Shown here piece after piece: positions 8,212 through 16,759 of a stretch of 33,476 bases of DNA (position 1 is its first letter; each line of letters begins with the position of its first letter). Where the stretch lies: contig JAHEYT010000071.1 of assembly GCA_023251455.1 (NCBI GenBank), positions 1-33,476 on the forward strand. Reading direction: 5' to 3'. The translations under genes and the position numbers were made by a program. A model generated the notes under the pieces. That model had not been told where the DNA came from. It did no database searches and was given only the letters and a program-made list of their open reading frames with translations. Source of the DNA: Bacteroidota bacterium (GTDB taxonomy: Bacteria > Bacteroidota > Bacteroidia > Bacteroidales > Prolixibacteraceae).

Positions 8212-9099
8212 GTGAACGTATCGAAAACCGCTGCTATTTACAAAAGCCTACAGAAAACGATTTGCCAAACGCTGGAAGAAGCCGATGGAACAGGCAAATT
8301 TACTGAAGATGCGTGGGAGAAGGAAATTGGCTCCGGCCTGACCTGCGTGATGCAAAACGGCTCGATCATCGAAAAAGCGGGTGTTAATTTTTCGCATGTT
8401 AGCGGCAGTTACAACGACAACATGGCCAAATTGCTGGGCGAAAGTGCTTCCACGTTTGCAGCCACCGGTGTTTCGTCCATTCTTCACTCCGGGAATCCGT
8501 TTGTACCGACTATCCACATGAATGTGCGTCATTTCAGTCTCGACAACGGCTCATCGTGGTTTGGCGGTGGAATCGACCTCACTCCTACTTACATCAATCC
8601 GGAAGAAGCCCGCTGGTTCCATCAAACCATGAAAGACATTTGCGACAAATACGACACTTCATTTTATCCGGAATGGAAAACCTGGGCCGACGATTATTTT
8701 TACCTGACCCACCGTCAGGAAACACGCGGAGTTGGCGGAATATTCTTCGACCGCATCCAACCTGCCAACGAAGCTGATTTGGAAAAAATGCTTAACCTGA
8801 CCTCCGATCTGTTACGAATTTACCCGGTAATTTATAGCCAATTAATGAAGGACAATGGGCACAAGCCGTTTACCGAAGCACAGAAAAAATGGCAAAAAAT
8901 CCGTCGCGGACGATACGTTGAATTCAACCTGATACACGATCGCGGCACCAAATTCGGGTTAGAATCTGACGGCAATATCGAATCAATCCTAGTTAGTTTA
9001 CCCGCCGAAGTGGAATGGGTATATCAATACCAACCCGAAGCCGGAAGCCCCGAAGCACAAACTCAGGAGTTGCTAAAAAAGGGGATTGATTGGGTTTAG
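8212..9099 (+). CDS. hemF: oxygen-dependent coproporphyrinogen III oxidase, GTG start
   Basis: HemF converts coproporphyrinogen III to protoporphyrinogen IX with molecular oxygen and no cofactor. From GTG 8212 the product has 295 residues, close to the 299 of E. coli. Visible family sequence includes GVSSILHSGNPFVPTIHMNVRHF with His92 and His102, WFGGGIDLTP, DYFYLTHRQETRGVGGIFFD and RRGRYVEFNLIHDRGTKFGL. An upstream in-frame GTG at 8179 would add 11 residues, but it lies inside the AATGAC repeat and the added residues match nothing in the family, so 8212 is preferred. It closes the heme cluster. With HemN the cell can do this step in both oxic and anoxic conditions. Confidence 0.94.
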   Translation: MNVSKTAAIYKSLQKTICQTLEEADGTGKFTEDAWEKEIGSGLTCVMQNGSIIEKAGVNFSHVSGSYNDNMAKLLGESASTFAATGVSSILHSGNPFVPTIHMNVRHFSLDNGSSWFGGGIDLTPTYINPEEARWFHQTMKDICDKYDTSFYPEWKTWADDYFYLTHRQETRGVGGIFFDRIQPANEADLEKMLNLTSDLLRIYPVIYSQLMKDNGHKPFTEAQKKWQKIRRGRYVEFNLIHDRGTKFGLESDGNIESILVSLPAEVEWVYQYQPEAGSPEAQTQELLKKGIDWV

Positions 9100-9428
9100 A
9101 ACCGTTTTTTTTATAAAATATTTTCAATAGGAATTTTCATTCTGTTTCTCTACTTTAGGGGTTTCCCTGTCCTCTTTAATGGTAGATAAGTGAAAGGATC
9201 AAAGAGGTATTGGCCGATCAAACAAGTTTAATATCTGTTCGTCCGAAAACTAATTTAACCGGAATGATCCATGAACGTAGTAAATTCACCAATCAGGTAT
9301 GTTTCTCAAATTGGAAATGGCCAAACGCCTTCCAGTAGTTATTCTTTTCGTCCTTTCATTAAAAGTAGTTCGCTTGTTTCCGGATTCAACATACTTAATT
9401 GGATTATAGGATACTTCACTCATTTGCA
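9100..9428. other. 329-base gap between hemF and the sensor kinase
   Basis: No gene, RNA or convincing terminator is visible. There is an AT-rich start (GTTTTTTTTATAAAATATTTT) just after hemF, and a TACTTTAG near 9151 that only loosely resembles a TAnnTTTG box. It presumably carries the promoter of the phosphorelay genes, but I cannot place it. A TTG at 9399 in frame with the kinase would add ten residues. Confidence 0.4.
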
Positions 9429-11495
9429 ATGAAAGATATTAAATCAAACCAGGCAAAAAGATGGCACTGGTTCATCTTGCTTATTTTAATTACTTTAACT
9501 TATTACGCAACAGCAAAACTGGGCTTGACTTTTGCGTTTGAAGGCACCAATGCATCGCCGGTTTGGATGCCATCAGGCATTGCCCTGGCAGCTATGTTAC
9601 TTGCAGGATACCGGGCTTGGCCTGCCATTTTCGTCGGAGCATTATTTGCAAATCTTCAGGCTTTATCTGCTTCTGATTTATCCTTCAATTCAATATTCTT
9701 TCTTTCCATCATTACGGCAACCGGCAATACCTTGGAAGCTCTTACGGGAGCGTGGTTAATTTCGCGTTTTTCCAACAACCCGAATCCGTTGGAAACAATT
9801 AAGGAAACAACACTTTTTATCGTCTTCGGCGCATTGTTTGCAACTCTTATTGCAGCGCTCATTGGTTCTCTGTCGTTTTGTGCTTTTTCAAATCATTGGG
9901 AAATTTTTGATCACATGCTTTTAAATTGGTGGTTCGGGGACACATTGGGAGTCCTGATTCTGGCACCAATCATCATCAATTGGAGTCAATGGAAATTCAA
10001 TGAATGGGCCTTCCTGAAATTTGCTGAATTAGCAGGGTTTATTGTTGTGCTAAGCTTTACATCCTATTTAATATTTTTCACAATTTATAACCTGATCTAC
10101 CTGTTTATTCCTGTTTTATTATGGTCTATATTCAGATTTGGCAAATTCGAAACGAGTTTGTTTGTATTAATAATAAGCGGATTGGCTATATGGTCAAGTA
10201 TGCATCAAAATATAAACAATGCACTTCGGCAAAACGAATCAATACTTGTGATTCAAAGTTTTATTGGCATTGTTGCCATTACTTTTCTTGTGCTTTCTTC
10301 TGTTATTTATGAGCGAAAAAAAATGCAGTCAAGTCTGTATGAAAGTCTAATCAAACACCGGACATTACTCGAAAATCTGCCTCAAAAGATCTTCTTCAAA
10401 GACAACGAGCTGGTTTTTGTGTCATGTAACGAAAATTTCGCACGTGAATTAAAAATTACGGCTGTTGACATTCATGGGAAAACCGATTATGACTTTTTTC
10501 CGAAAGAACTGGCTGAAAAGTACCGGAAGGAAGATTCTGATTTTCTGAAATCAGGAAAACCAATGGAAACTGAAGAGTGTACCATTCGTGATGGACAAAC
10601 TTACTGGTCGCAACTAATCAAAATTCCAGTCAAAGATGAATCCGGTGAAATTATTGGTGTTCAGGGGATTTTCTGGGACATCACCGAACGCAAGCAAGCA
10701 GAACTGGAGCTGGAAAAGTATCGGAAACATCTTGAAGATATGGTGCAGGAAAGAACTGCTGAGTTGGAGATAGCTAAAGAGCGCGCTGAATCTGCAGATC
10801 AGTTAAAATCAGCATTTTTGGCTACCATGTCGCACGAACTTCGAACACCATTGAACTCGATTATTGGTTTTACCGGAATGTTACTTCAGGAATTGCCGGG
10901 GCCATTGAACGACGAGCAGAAAAAGCAACTGCGAATGACTCAGAAAAGTGGCCGTCACTTGTTATCACTTATCAACGACATTCTCGATATATCGAAAATC
11001 GAAGCCGGACAGTTAAATTTGAGCACCGACAGATTTAAAATTGCGGATGTCATTCAAAATGTTGTAGACCTCTCGAAACCTTTTGCACAAAGTAAAAATT
11101 TACTTTTAACCTCTGTAGTCGATCCTGAAATACCTGAAATTGTAAGCGATCAGTTTAGGGTGCAACAGGTCATTATCAATCTGGTAAATAATGCCTTAAA
11201 ATTTACTGAAACTGGCTCGGTCGGGATAAAAGCATTTTTAATGAACAAACATTTGGTTGTTCAGGTGATCGATACCGGAATGGGTATCGAAGCCGTACAA
11301 ATTGAAAAATTATTTAAACCCTTTATCCAGATTGATTCAGGTGTCGCCCGAAAACATGAAGGAACAGGACTTGGACTGTCGATAAGTAAAAAACTAATGA
11401 CCATGTTGGGTGGCTCCATATCTGTTGACTCAGAACCTGAAAAAGGTAGTACTTTTAGCATTAAGTTACCTTATGAGAACAACAAACTGACGTAA
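9429..11495 (+). CDS. MASE1-PAS sensor histidine kinase
   Basis: The product (688 residues from ATG 9429) is a membrane sensor kinase. Residues about 10-290 are a MASE1-type multi-helix membrane domain; the signature PVWMPSGIALAAMLLAGYRA followed by WPAIFVGALFANL is clear. A PAS domain covers about 305-425 (NLPQKIFFKDNELVFVSCNE ... GIFWDITERKQAE), then a short coiled coil. HisKA follows with the phospho-acceptor His469 in MSHELRTPLNSIIGF, then HATPase with QQVIINLVNNALKF, DTGMGI and GTGLGLSISKK. There is no attached receiver. The receiver gene starts eight bases downstream, so it is the likely partner. The signal is unknown. A TTG at 9399 is an alternative start, but the ATG before the first helix is better. 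Confidence 0.9.
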   Translation: MKDIKSNQAKRWHWFILLILITLTYYATAKLGLTFAFEGTNASPVWMPSGIALAAMLLAGYRAWPAIFVGALFANLQALSASDLSFNSIFFLSIITATGNTLEALTGAWLISRFSNNPNPLETIKETTLFIVFGALFATLIAALIGSLSFCAFSNHWEIFDHMLLNWWFGDTLGVLILAPIIINWSQWKFNEWAFLKFAELAGFIVVLSFTSYLIFFTIYNLIYLFIPVLLWSIFRFGKFETSLFVLIISGLAIWSSMHQNINNALRQNESILVIQSFIGIVAITFLVLSSVIYERKKMQSSLYESLIKHRTLLENLPQKIFFKDNELVFVSCNENFARELKITAVDIHGKTDYDFFPKELAEKYRKEDSDFLKSGKPMETEECTIRDGQTYWSQLIKIPVKDESGEIIGVQGIFWDITERKQAELELEKYRKHLEDMVQERTAELEIAKERAESADQLKSAFLATMSHELRTPLNSIIGFTGMLLQELPGPLNDEQKKQLRMTQKSGRHLLSLINDILDISKIEAGQLNLSTDRFKIADVIQNVVDLSKPFAQSKNLLLTSVVDPEIPEIVSDQFRVQQVIINLVNNALKFTETGSVGIKAFLMNKHLVVQVIDTGMGIEAVQIEKLFKPFIQIDSGVARKHEGTGLGLSISKKLMTMLGGSISVDSEPEKGSTFSIKLPYENNKLT

Positions 11496-11503
11496 TCAAA
11501 AAA

Positions 11504-11899
11504 ATGAATATGAAACTCAAGGCATTAATCATCGAAGACAACGAACAAAACATGTATATGCTCAGTTTTTTGCTCGAAAAGAATAACTACGAGGTCTTTC
11601 AGGCATTCAATGGATTGGATGGAATTAAAGTTGCCAAGGAATGCTCGCCGGATGTTATACTACTCGACATCCAACTGCCTGAAATGGATGGTTACCAAAT
11701 AGCAAGGGAATTTCGACAAAGAAATGATTTCAATCATATTCCGATTATAGCAGTCACCTCGCATGCAATGGTCGGCGACCGCGAAAAAGCGATGGCATCG
11801 GGGGCAAACGGGTATATCGAAAAACCGATTGATCCGGATAATTTTATACAAAAGATGGAATCTTATTTTACCGCAGAACTTTTGCAACGGAGGAATTGA
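11504..11899 (+). CDS. single-domain response regulator (CheY-like)
   Basis: This 131-residue protein is a receiver domain and nothing else. Seen: the acidic pair Glu11-Asp12 in LIIEDNEQN, phospho-acceptor Asp55 in DVILLDIQLPEMDGY, Thr85 in AVTSHAM, and Lys107 in YIEKPID. There is no output domain, so it probably shuttles phosphate between the flanking kinases or acts by protein contact. It begins eight bases after the MASE1 kinase, and its stop lies two bases before the ATG of the next gene. The DIQLPEMDGYQIAREFR pattern is the Cph1/DivK-like group often encoded beside hybrid kinases. Confidence 0.92.
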   Translation: MNMKLKALIIEDNEQNMYMLSFLLEKNNYEVFQAFNGLDGIKVAKECSPDVILLDIQLPEMDGYQIAREFRQRNDFNHIPIIAVTSHAMVGDREKAMASGANGYIEKPIDPDNFIQKMESYFTAELLQRRN

Positions 11900-11901
11900 T
11901 T

Positions 11902-13179
11902 ATGAAACGTGCATTAATTGTTGACGATATAAAAGAAAACCTGTATTTACTTGAATCGCTGTTAAAAGCATACAGGTTTATCACCGTAACCGCAAACAAT
12001 GGCGCCGAAGCCCTTGGTCTTGCCCTGAAAGAACCGCCGGATATTATTATTGCCGACATCCTGATGCCCGTTATGGATGGTTATACCCTTTGTCGCGAAT
12101 GGAAAAAGGAGGAAGCCCTAAGGAATATTCCATTTGTTTTTTACACGGCCACATACACGCATCCCAAAGACGGTGAGTTTGCATTAAGTCTGGGAGCCGA
12201 TAAGTTTATTATCAAACCTCAGGAGCCTGAAGATTTTATGAAAATGATTGAGCAGGTTTTAGCTGAATTTAAGACCGATGGATTCGAGAGGCGTGAACCA
12301 CCCTCAGAATCGTCTGAAATAACACAACTAAAGGAATACAATGAAACCTTGATCCGCAAGATGGAGGATCGGATGTTGAAAAGTGAGGAGGCCGAGAAAA
12401 AAATCAGGATTTATGCTTCTCAACTTGAACAAGAAATAGAACAACGGAAACAAGCAGAGCTTGAATTAATCGAAGCACTCAAACGTGCTGAAGAAAGCGA
12501 CAGGTTAAAGTCTGCTTTTCTGGCCAATATGTCGCACGAAGTCCGTACACCATTGAACAGCATTATCGGGTTTTCCGAATTACTCGTTAATCCAGAATTT
12601 GAAGAGGCACAGAAAAATGATTTTATTCAATATATTATCATCAGTGGAAATAACCTTCTTTCCATTATCAACGACATTATGGATATCTCGAAGCTGGAAT
12701 CCGGAGAATTACAAATACATAACAGGCAGCTCAATATTCATAAATTTATTTCGACCGTGAAGGAGCAATTTGCCATTCAGACCAGGGAGAAAGGGCTCGA
12801 ACTTGAGTTAATCGTACCCGAGAATAGCGAAGAAACAATCATTCGTGCCGATGCCGAAAGGCTCAGTCAAGTATTCAATAATTTAGTGAGTAATGCCATC
12901 AAGTTTACATCAAATGGCCGGATTGAAATTGGATATGAGCCAAAAGGAACTAAGATAGAATTCTACATCAGGGATACCGGAATAGGCATTTCGCCCGAAT
13001 ACCATCATAAAATATTCGAACGCTTCAGGCAAATTGAAACTTCGGCCACACGCAAATTTGGAGGTAATGGCTTGGGATTGGCCATTTCGAAAAACCTGGT
13101 GGAGCTAATGGGTGGCGAAATTTGGGTGGAATCGGAGATCGGGAAAGGAGCTAAATTTTGCTTCACGATCAACCAATAG
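11902..13179 (+). CDS. receiver-histidine kinase fusion
   Basis: The 425-residue cytoplasmic protein has an N-terminal receiver (about 1-122) with Asp8-Asp9, Asp52 in IADILMPVMDGY and Lys105 in FIIKPQ. A charged coiled coil (about 140-205) follows. HisKA comes next with His212 in MSHEVRTPLNSIIGF, then HATPase (QVFNNLVSNAIKF, RDTGIGI, GGNGLGLAISKNL). There are no membrane segments. This order suggests a kinase controlled by phosphorylation of its own receiver, by either the upstream MASE1 kinase or phosphotransfer partners. The preferred start is ATG 11902; the TTG at 11896 overlaps the previous stop. A GGAGG at 11889-11893 lies eight bases upstream, which is uncommon in this type of genome. 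Confidence 0.9.
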   Translation: MKRALIVDDIKENLYLLESLLKAYRFITVTANNGAEALGLALKEPPDIIIADILMPVMDGYTLCREWKKEEALRNIPFVFYTATYTHPKDGEFALSLGADKFIIKPQEPEDFMKMIEQVLAEFKTDGFERREPPSESSEITQLKEYNETLIRKMEDRMLKSEEAEKKIRIYASQLEQEIEQRKQAELELIEALKRAEESDRLKSAFLANMSHEVRTPLNSIIGFSELLVNPEFEEAQKNDFIQYIIISGNNLLSIINDIMDISKLESGELQIHNRQLNIHKFISTVKEQFAIQTREKGLELELIVPENSEETIIRADAERLSQVFNNLVSNAIKFTSNGRIEIGYEPKGTKIEFYIRDTGIGISPEYHHKIFERFRQIETSATRKFGGNGLGLAISKNLVELMGGEIWVESEIGKGAKFCFTINQ

Positions 13180-13234
13180 TCAAACGGACAGACAGAAAAT
13201 CCGGAATTCCACGATGATTTGACAGAACCATAGT

Positions 13235-14563
13235 TCAAGACAATATCACACGAATCCTCAGAATTTTCTTCGTTTTCGCAGTAATTTTAAACCGGTCATC
13301 CAATCGCTTGCCAACGATCCAGACCAACTGATTACCGCTGGCTAATATCCATGCATTTTCCTTATCTGGAATGGAGTATTTTTCATCAACGAAGAAATCG
13401 CTCAGCTTTTTCATGCCCGTCATGCCTAACGGCTGAAAATATTCGCCTTCCTGCCAATGCCGCAGAATAAGCGGGAATACAAGTTTATCCAAATCCAGAT
13501 CGGCTACATCCGGATGGGTCGAGAACCGAAAATCAGCCGTCCGTTCCAGTTTTTCAAACGAAAGATGAACCGGATGTTTTATTTTCAGACAATCCTCTTC
13601 GATGTAAAAAACCTGATCCTGTTTCGACACAAAAGGCGAAATGAGCAAATACTCCCGATCTTTAATCAACCGGTATTCATCCGAGAAAAATTTACGCCCT
13701 GATTCTTTGGTCAGCGAATCGATGATATCATCCACCTGATCAGCCTGAAACCCAAATTCGCGAATCAGTTCGAACAAGATGGTCCGAAGAGGATTCAGCG
13801 TTAGCAACTTTTCGATATGTATCATCACTCCCTGATCATCCTCCGAATAAACCCATGATTTAATTTCGCTCATTCGTTGCTGAAAAAGCTGTCCTGTTTC
13901 GTGCAGGTTTCCGATGGTTTTCAGGGCATTTCTCCGGAAAGCCGGGTTCACCTGTTCTAGTAAAGGCAATATTTGCTGACGAATCAGATTTCGCTTGTAA
14001 ATGGTATCGATATTACTGGAATCGGTCCTGAAGTCAATTTTTAACCGGGAACAATATTCCAAAATTTCTGTCCTATTGGTAAACAACATCGGGCGAATAA
14101 TTTTACCCGATTTAGGTTGAATGCCGCTCAAACCCTTAATTCCACTTCCCCGGGAAAGATTGATAAGGAAAGTTTCGATCACATCGTCCTGATGATGGGC
14201 AGTCGCAAGAAGATCCAGATTGTGTTTGGAAAGCAGACCGTCAAACCAGGCATACCGAAGGTCGCGGGCTGCCATTTCGATCGAAATGCCTTTCTCCAGA
14301 GCATAATCCTGAGTATCGAAATGCTTCACATAAAAGGCCAGGTTGTGCTTGTCGCAATACTCCGCCACGAACTGTTCGTCGCCATCCGATTCGCTTCCAC
14401 GCAACCCAAAATTACAATGAGCAACAGCCACCGAAAAGCCTGCATTGGTAAACAAATGCAGCATTAGCATGGAATCGGCGCCGCCACTTACGGCCAGCAA
14501 AATACGCTGCGACGAATGAAACAGCTTCTCACTGTGAATGTATTTCAGAAATTGCTCGACCAT
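13235..14563 (-). CDS. tilS: tRNA(Ile)-lysidine synthase
   Basis: TilS adds lysine to C34 of the CAU-anticodon tRNA-Ile, letting it read AUA codons; the reaction uses ATP and is essential. The protein has 442 residues. The PP-loop ATP-binding motif SGGADS (26-31) is near the N-terminus. ATAHHQDDVIETFLINLSRG and GIKGLSGI follow, as in other TilS proteins. The C-terminal region has the LRHWQEGEYFQPLGMTGMKK stretch typical of the TilS C-terminal domain. The gene converges on the phosphorelay operon with a 55-base gap and lies downstream of pepT on the same strand, separated by a repeat-filled 156-base spacer. Confidence 0.95.
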   Translation of the reverse strand: MVEQFLKYIHSEKLFHSSQRILLAVSGGADSMLMLHLFTNAGFSVAVAHCNFGLRGSESDGDEQFVAEYCDKHNLAFYVKHFDTQDYALEKGISIEMAARDLRYAWFDGLLSKHNLDLLATAHHQDDVIETFLINLSRGSGIKGLSGIQPKSGKIIRPMLFTNRTEILEYCSRLKIDFRTDSSNIDTIYKRNLIRQQILPLLEQVNPAFRRNALKTIGNLHETGQLFQQRMSEIKSWVYSEDDQGVMIHIEKLLTLNPLRTILFELIREFGFQADQVDDIIDSLTKESGRKFFSDEYRLIKDREYLLISPFVSKQDQVFYIEEDCLKIKHPVHLSFEKLERTADFRFSTHPDVADLDLDKLVFPLILRHWQEGEYFQPLGMTGMKKLSDFFVDEKYSIPDKENAWILASGNQLVWIVGKRLDDRFKITAKTKKILRIRVILS

Positions 14564-14569
14564 AGGAGA

Positions 14570-14604
14570 GTTCCAAGTTTAAAGTTTCAGGTTCCAAGTT
14601 GTTG
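14570..14604 (+). repeat. GTTCCAAGTTT-type intergenic repeat
   Basis: GTTCCAAGTTTAAAGTTTCA followed by GGTTCCAAGTTGTTGG uses the same roughly 7-nt words as 5234-5267 between hemE and hemN. It sits directly beside a GTCATT/AATGAC element (14616-14688), so two repeat families share this tilS-pepT gap. Confidence 0.6.
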
Positions 14605-14615
14605 GTTCATTCATA

Positions 14616-14688
14616 GTCATTAAGTCATTCAATTGTCATTGATTGTTGCTTTACAATGAATGACGCGAAGCAAATGACCATTAATGAC
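14616..14688 (+). repeat. GTCATT...AATGAC inverted word-repeat element
   Basis: Three GTCATT copies (14616, 14624, 14635) face three AATGAC copies (14659, 14673, 14683) across a short centre, giving a fold-back. The block AATGACGCGAAGCAAATGAC at 14659-14678 differs at one base from 8143-8162, more than 6 kb away. The repeat lies between tilS and pepT. A weaker trace, ATTGAATGAC with CATTAATCATTC, follows at 15952-15977 before pepT. Confidence 0.75.
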
Positions 14689-14719
14689 TAATTCTTTGCA
14701 TACTTCAACTATCCAATGA

Positions 14720-15940
14720 TTATAATTTTGCAACCAGTTCGACAATCCGCACAATCACCTCAACGGCTTTTTGCATCGATTGTACCGGAACAAATTCGTA
14801 AGGGCCATGAAAATTGTGTCCTCCGGCGAAAATATTGGGACAAGGCAGGCCTTCCCATGAAAGCCGGGCACCATCTGTTCCTCCGCGAATGGCTTTAATC
14901 TTTGGTGTTACACCAACATCTTTCATCGCCTGTTCCGCCAAATCAACGATGTATTTCACCGGCTCAACCTTTAGCTTCATGTTGTAATACTGGTCGTGCA
15001 TTTCAAGCGAAACGGTTCCTTGTCCGTACTGAAGATTGATTACGCTGCATATCTCGTGCAGTAACTTTTTCCGGGCTTCAAACTTAGCCAGATCATGATC
15101 GCGAATGATGTATTCGAGTTTAGTCCGCGACACATCTCCTTTAAACGATGTGAGGTGAAAAAAACCTTCGTAACCTTCGGTATGCTCCGGTCGCTGGAAG
15201 GAAGGAAGCGATTGAATAATCTGCGTTGCTACCAACATCGAATTAACCATCGAATTCTTGGCCGATCCGGGATGAACACTCCGGCCTTTCACTATGATTT
15301 TAGCACCTGCAGCGTTGAAGTTCTCATATTCAAGTTCACCAATTTCCCCGCCATCGAGGGTATAGGCAAAGTCGGCTCCAAATTTAGGAACATCAAAATG
15401 GTCGGTTCCCCGTCCTACTTCTTCGTCGGGCGTAAAGCAAATCCTGATTTTACCATGTTTGATTTCCGGGTGACGAATCAAATAATCCATGGCCGTAATA
15501 ATCTCAGCAAGTCCGGCTTTATCGTCAGCGCCCAGTAATGTTTTGCCATCGGTTGTAATCAAATCCTGACCAAGGTATTTCAACAATTCAGGAAAATCAG
15601 CCGGACTTAAAACGACCTCCGAATTCAGAACCAAATCCTGACCCTGATAATTCGTTACTATCTGAGGGTTCACATTTTCTCCGGAATAATCGGGACTGGT
15701 ATCCATGTGAGAGATAAACCCAATTACAGGTACCACATGGTCCAGATTTGGAGGCAGGGTGGCAGTCACATAGCCAAACTCATCGCGGGTAACTTCGGGT
15801 AACCCGATTTCGCGCAATTCGCCGGCCAACTGATCAGCAAAAGCCAACTGCCGATTGGTACTTGGAAAGGTTTCACTTTCAGGATCTGAAGTCGTAAAAA
15901 CCTTGGTATATCTTAAAAATCTATCTAAAACTTGTTCCAT
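14720..15940 (-). CDS. pepT: peptidase T (tripeptide aminopeptidase, M20 family)
   Basis: PepT is a cytoplasmic di-zinc aminopeptidase that removes the N-terminal residue from tripeptides. The 406-residue length fits. The metal and catalytic residues fall at expected positions: His78 and Asp80 in ISHMDTSPDYSG, Asp140 in LGADDKAGLAEI, Glu173-Glu174 in TPDEEVGRGTDHFD, Asp196 in YTLDGGEIGE, and His378 in GGHNFHGPYEF. IRGGTDGARLSWEGLPCPNI is also characteristic. The ATG at 15938-15940 gives the usual start MEQVLDRFLRY. It is on the minus strand between the unknown gene at 15994 and tilS. Confidence 0.96.
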   Translation of the reverse strand: MEQVLDRFLRYTKVFTTSDPESETFPSTNRQLAFADQLAGELREIGLPEVTRDEFGYVTATLPPNLDHVVPVIGFISHMDTSPDYSGENVNPQIVTNYQGQDLVLNSEVVLSPADFPELLKYLGQDLITTDGKTLLGADDKAGLAEIITAMDYLIRHPEIKHGKIRICFTPDEEVGRGTDHFDVPKFGADFAYTLDGGEIGELEYENFNAAGAKIIVKGRSVHPGSAKNSMVNSMLVATQIIQSLPSFQRPEHTEGYEGFFHLTSFKGDVSRTKLEYIIRDHDLAKFEARKKLLHEICSVINLQYGQGTVSLEMHDQYYNMKLKVEPVKYIVDLAEQAMKDVGVTPKIKAIRGGTDGARLSWEGLPCPNIFAGGHNFHGPYEFVPVQSMQKAVEVIVRIVELVAKL

Positions 15941-15993
15941 TTCAATTCAATAATTGAATGACTTTCATTAATCATTCATAATTAATAATTTTT

Positions 15994-16680
15994 CTAAACG
16001 TCATCTGAATTAAATTTGAAGCCCAAACGTTTGCCTGTCTGAACCTTTGAATTGTTTATTTCAGCATGCATCTGTTCTACAGTCACAATTTTAACCTGAT
16101 CGTACGGCGGAACCAGCAAATCGAAATCAATAGCATACTGAATGGCTGTTTCCAGAATTTCTTTCATGTACTCCTTGGTCATTTCGTCGCTTCCAAAATC
16201 TTTGACCAATTCGCTTGATTGCCGCTTGCCTTCAACAAAAAAGTGATTCTCCCGGTTCACAAAAATACGGGCAATCAGGTAGCCCAAATCCTCCATTCGA
16301 TTGTACTTAAAACTGTCGGCCAGAAAGTTATATATATTGAAGACCCCACAATACGAGTTCATCGCATTGGCTTTGATGTAATCCAGTTTCCAGATTGGAT
16401 GTTCGCGATTGAAAACGAACACGTTGGAATGCATGCTGAAAATAAGCATATCACCTCCTAATCTAAACTCGGCTTCAAACGGACCTTTTTCCTGATAAAC
16501 CGGCAGAACATTGTCGTCAACTTTATCCTTCAGTTTTTCTCGGTAATCTTCCGCCAGTTCTTTCAGAACTTCCTTAAGCAAGGTAAAAGAACTGAACGAT
16601 TTTTGATAAACCTCCTGTTTCAGATTAGTCTTAAGGATCATTCCTTCCAACTGATTAACTTCTTTTTTCTTTGCGTTCAT
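15994..16680 (-). CDS. conserved protein of unknown function
   Basis: This 228-residue protein is soluble, with no signal peptide or membrane helix. It starts with a charged helical region (residues 1-60, many Lys and Glu). A middle section follows with FEAEFRLGGDMLIFSMHSNV and NREHPIWKLDYIKANAMNSY, then CGVFNIYNFLADSFKYNR. A C-terminal region is also seen (FDLLVPPYDQVKIVTVEQMH). I do not recognise a named domain. It lies between proS (upstream, same strand, with a hairpin between them) and pepT. The reading frame is intact and of ordinary composition, so it is a real gene; no function can be given. Confidence 0.8.
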   Translation of the reverse strand: MNAKKKEVNQLEGMILKTNLKQEVYQKSFSSFTLLKEVLKELAEDYREKLKDKVDDNVLPVYQEKGPFEAEFRLGGDMLIFSMHSNVFVFNREHPIWKLDYIKANAMNSYCGVFNIYNFLADSFKYNRMEDLGYLIARIFVNRENHFFVEGKRQSSELVKDFGSDEMTKEYMKEILETAIQYAIDFDLLVPPYDQVKIVTVEQMHAEINNSKVQTGKRLGFKFNSDDV

Positions 16681-16700
16681 AGCTATGGATTAATAATACC

Positions 16701-16738
16701 ATAAAAATAAGAAAAGCAGCCAACTTTGACTGCTTTTC
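16701..16738 (-). terminator. rho-independent terminator after proS
   Basis: On the minus strand a 9-bp perfect stem (GAAAAGCAG pairing with CTGCTTTTC, arms 16730-16738 and 16711-16719) encloses a ten-base loop and is followed by CTTATTTTTAT. It lies 22 bases past the proS stop and separates proS from the next minus-strand gene. Confidence 0.75.
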
Positions 16739-16759
16739 CCAAATCTGATTTTAATCTTT

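Noticed and set aside
9399..9428. TTG 9399 as start of the MASE1 kinase
   Set aside because: The ATG at 9429 directly precedes the first membrane helix with a normal charged N-terminus; TTG would add ten residues without support.
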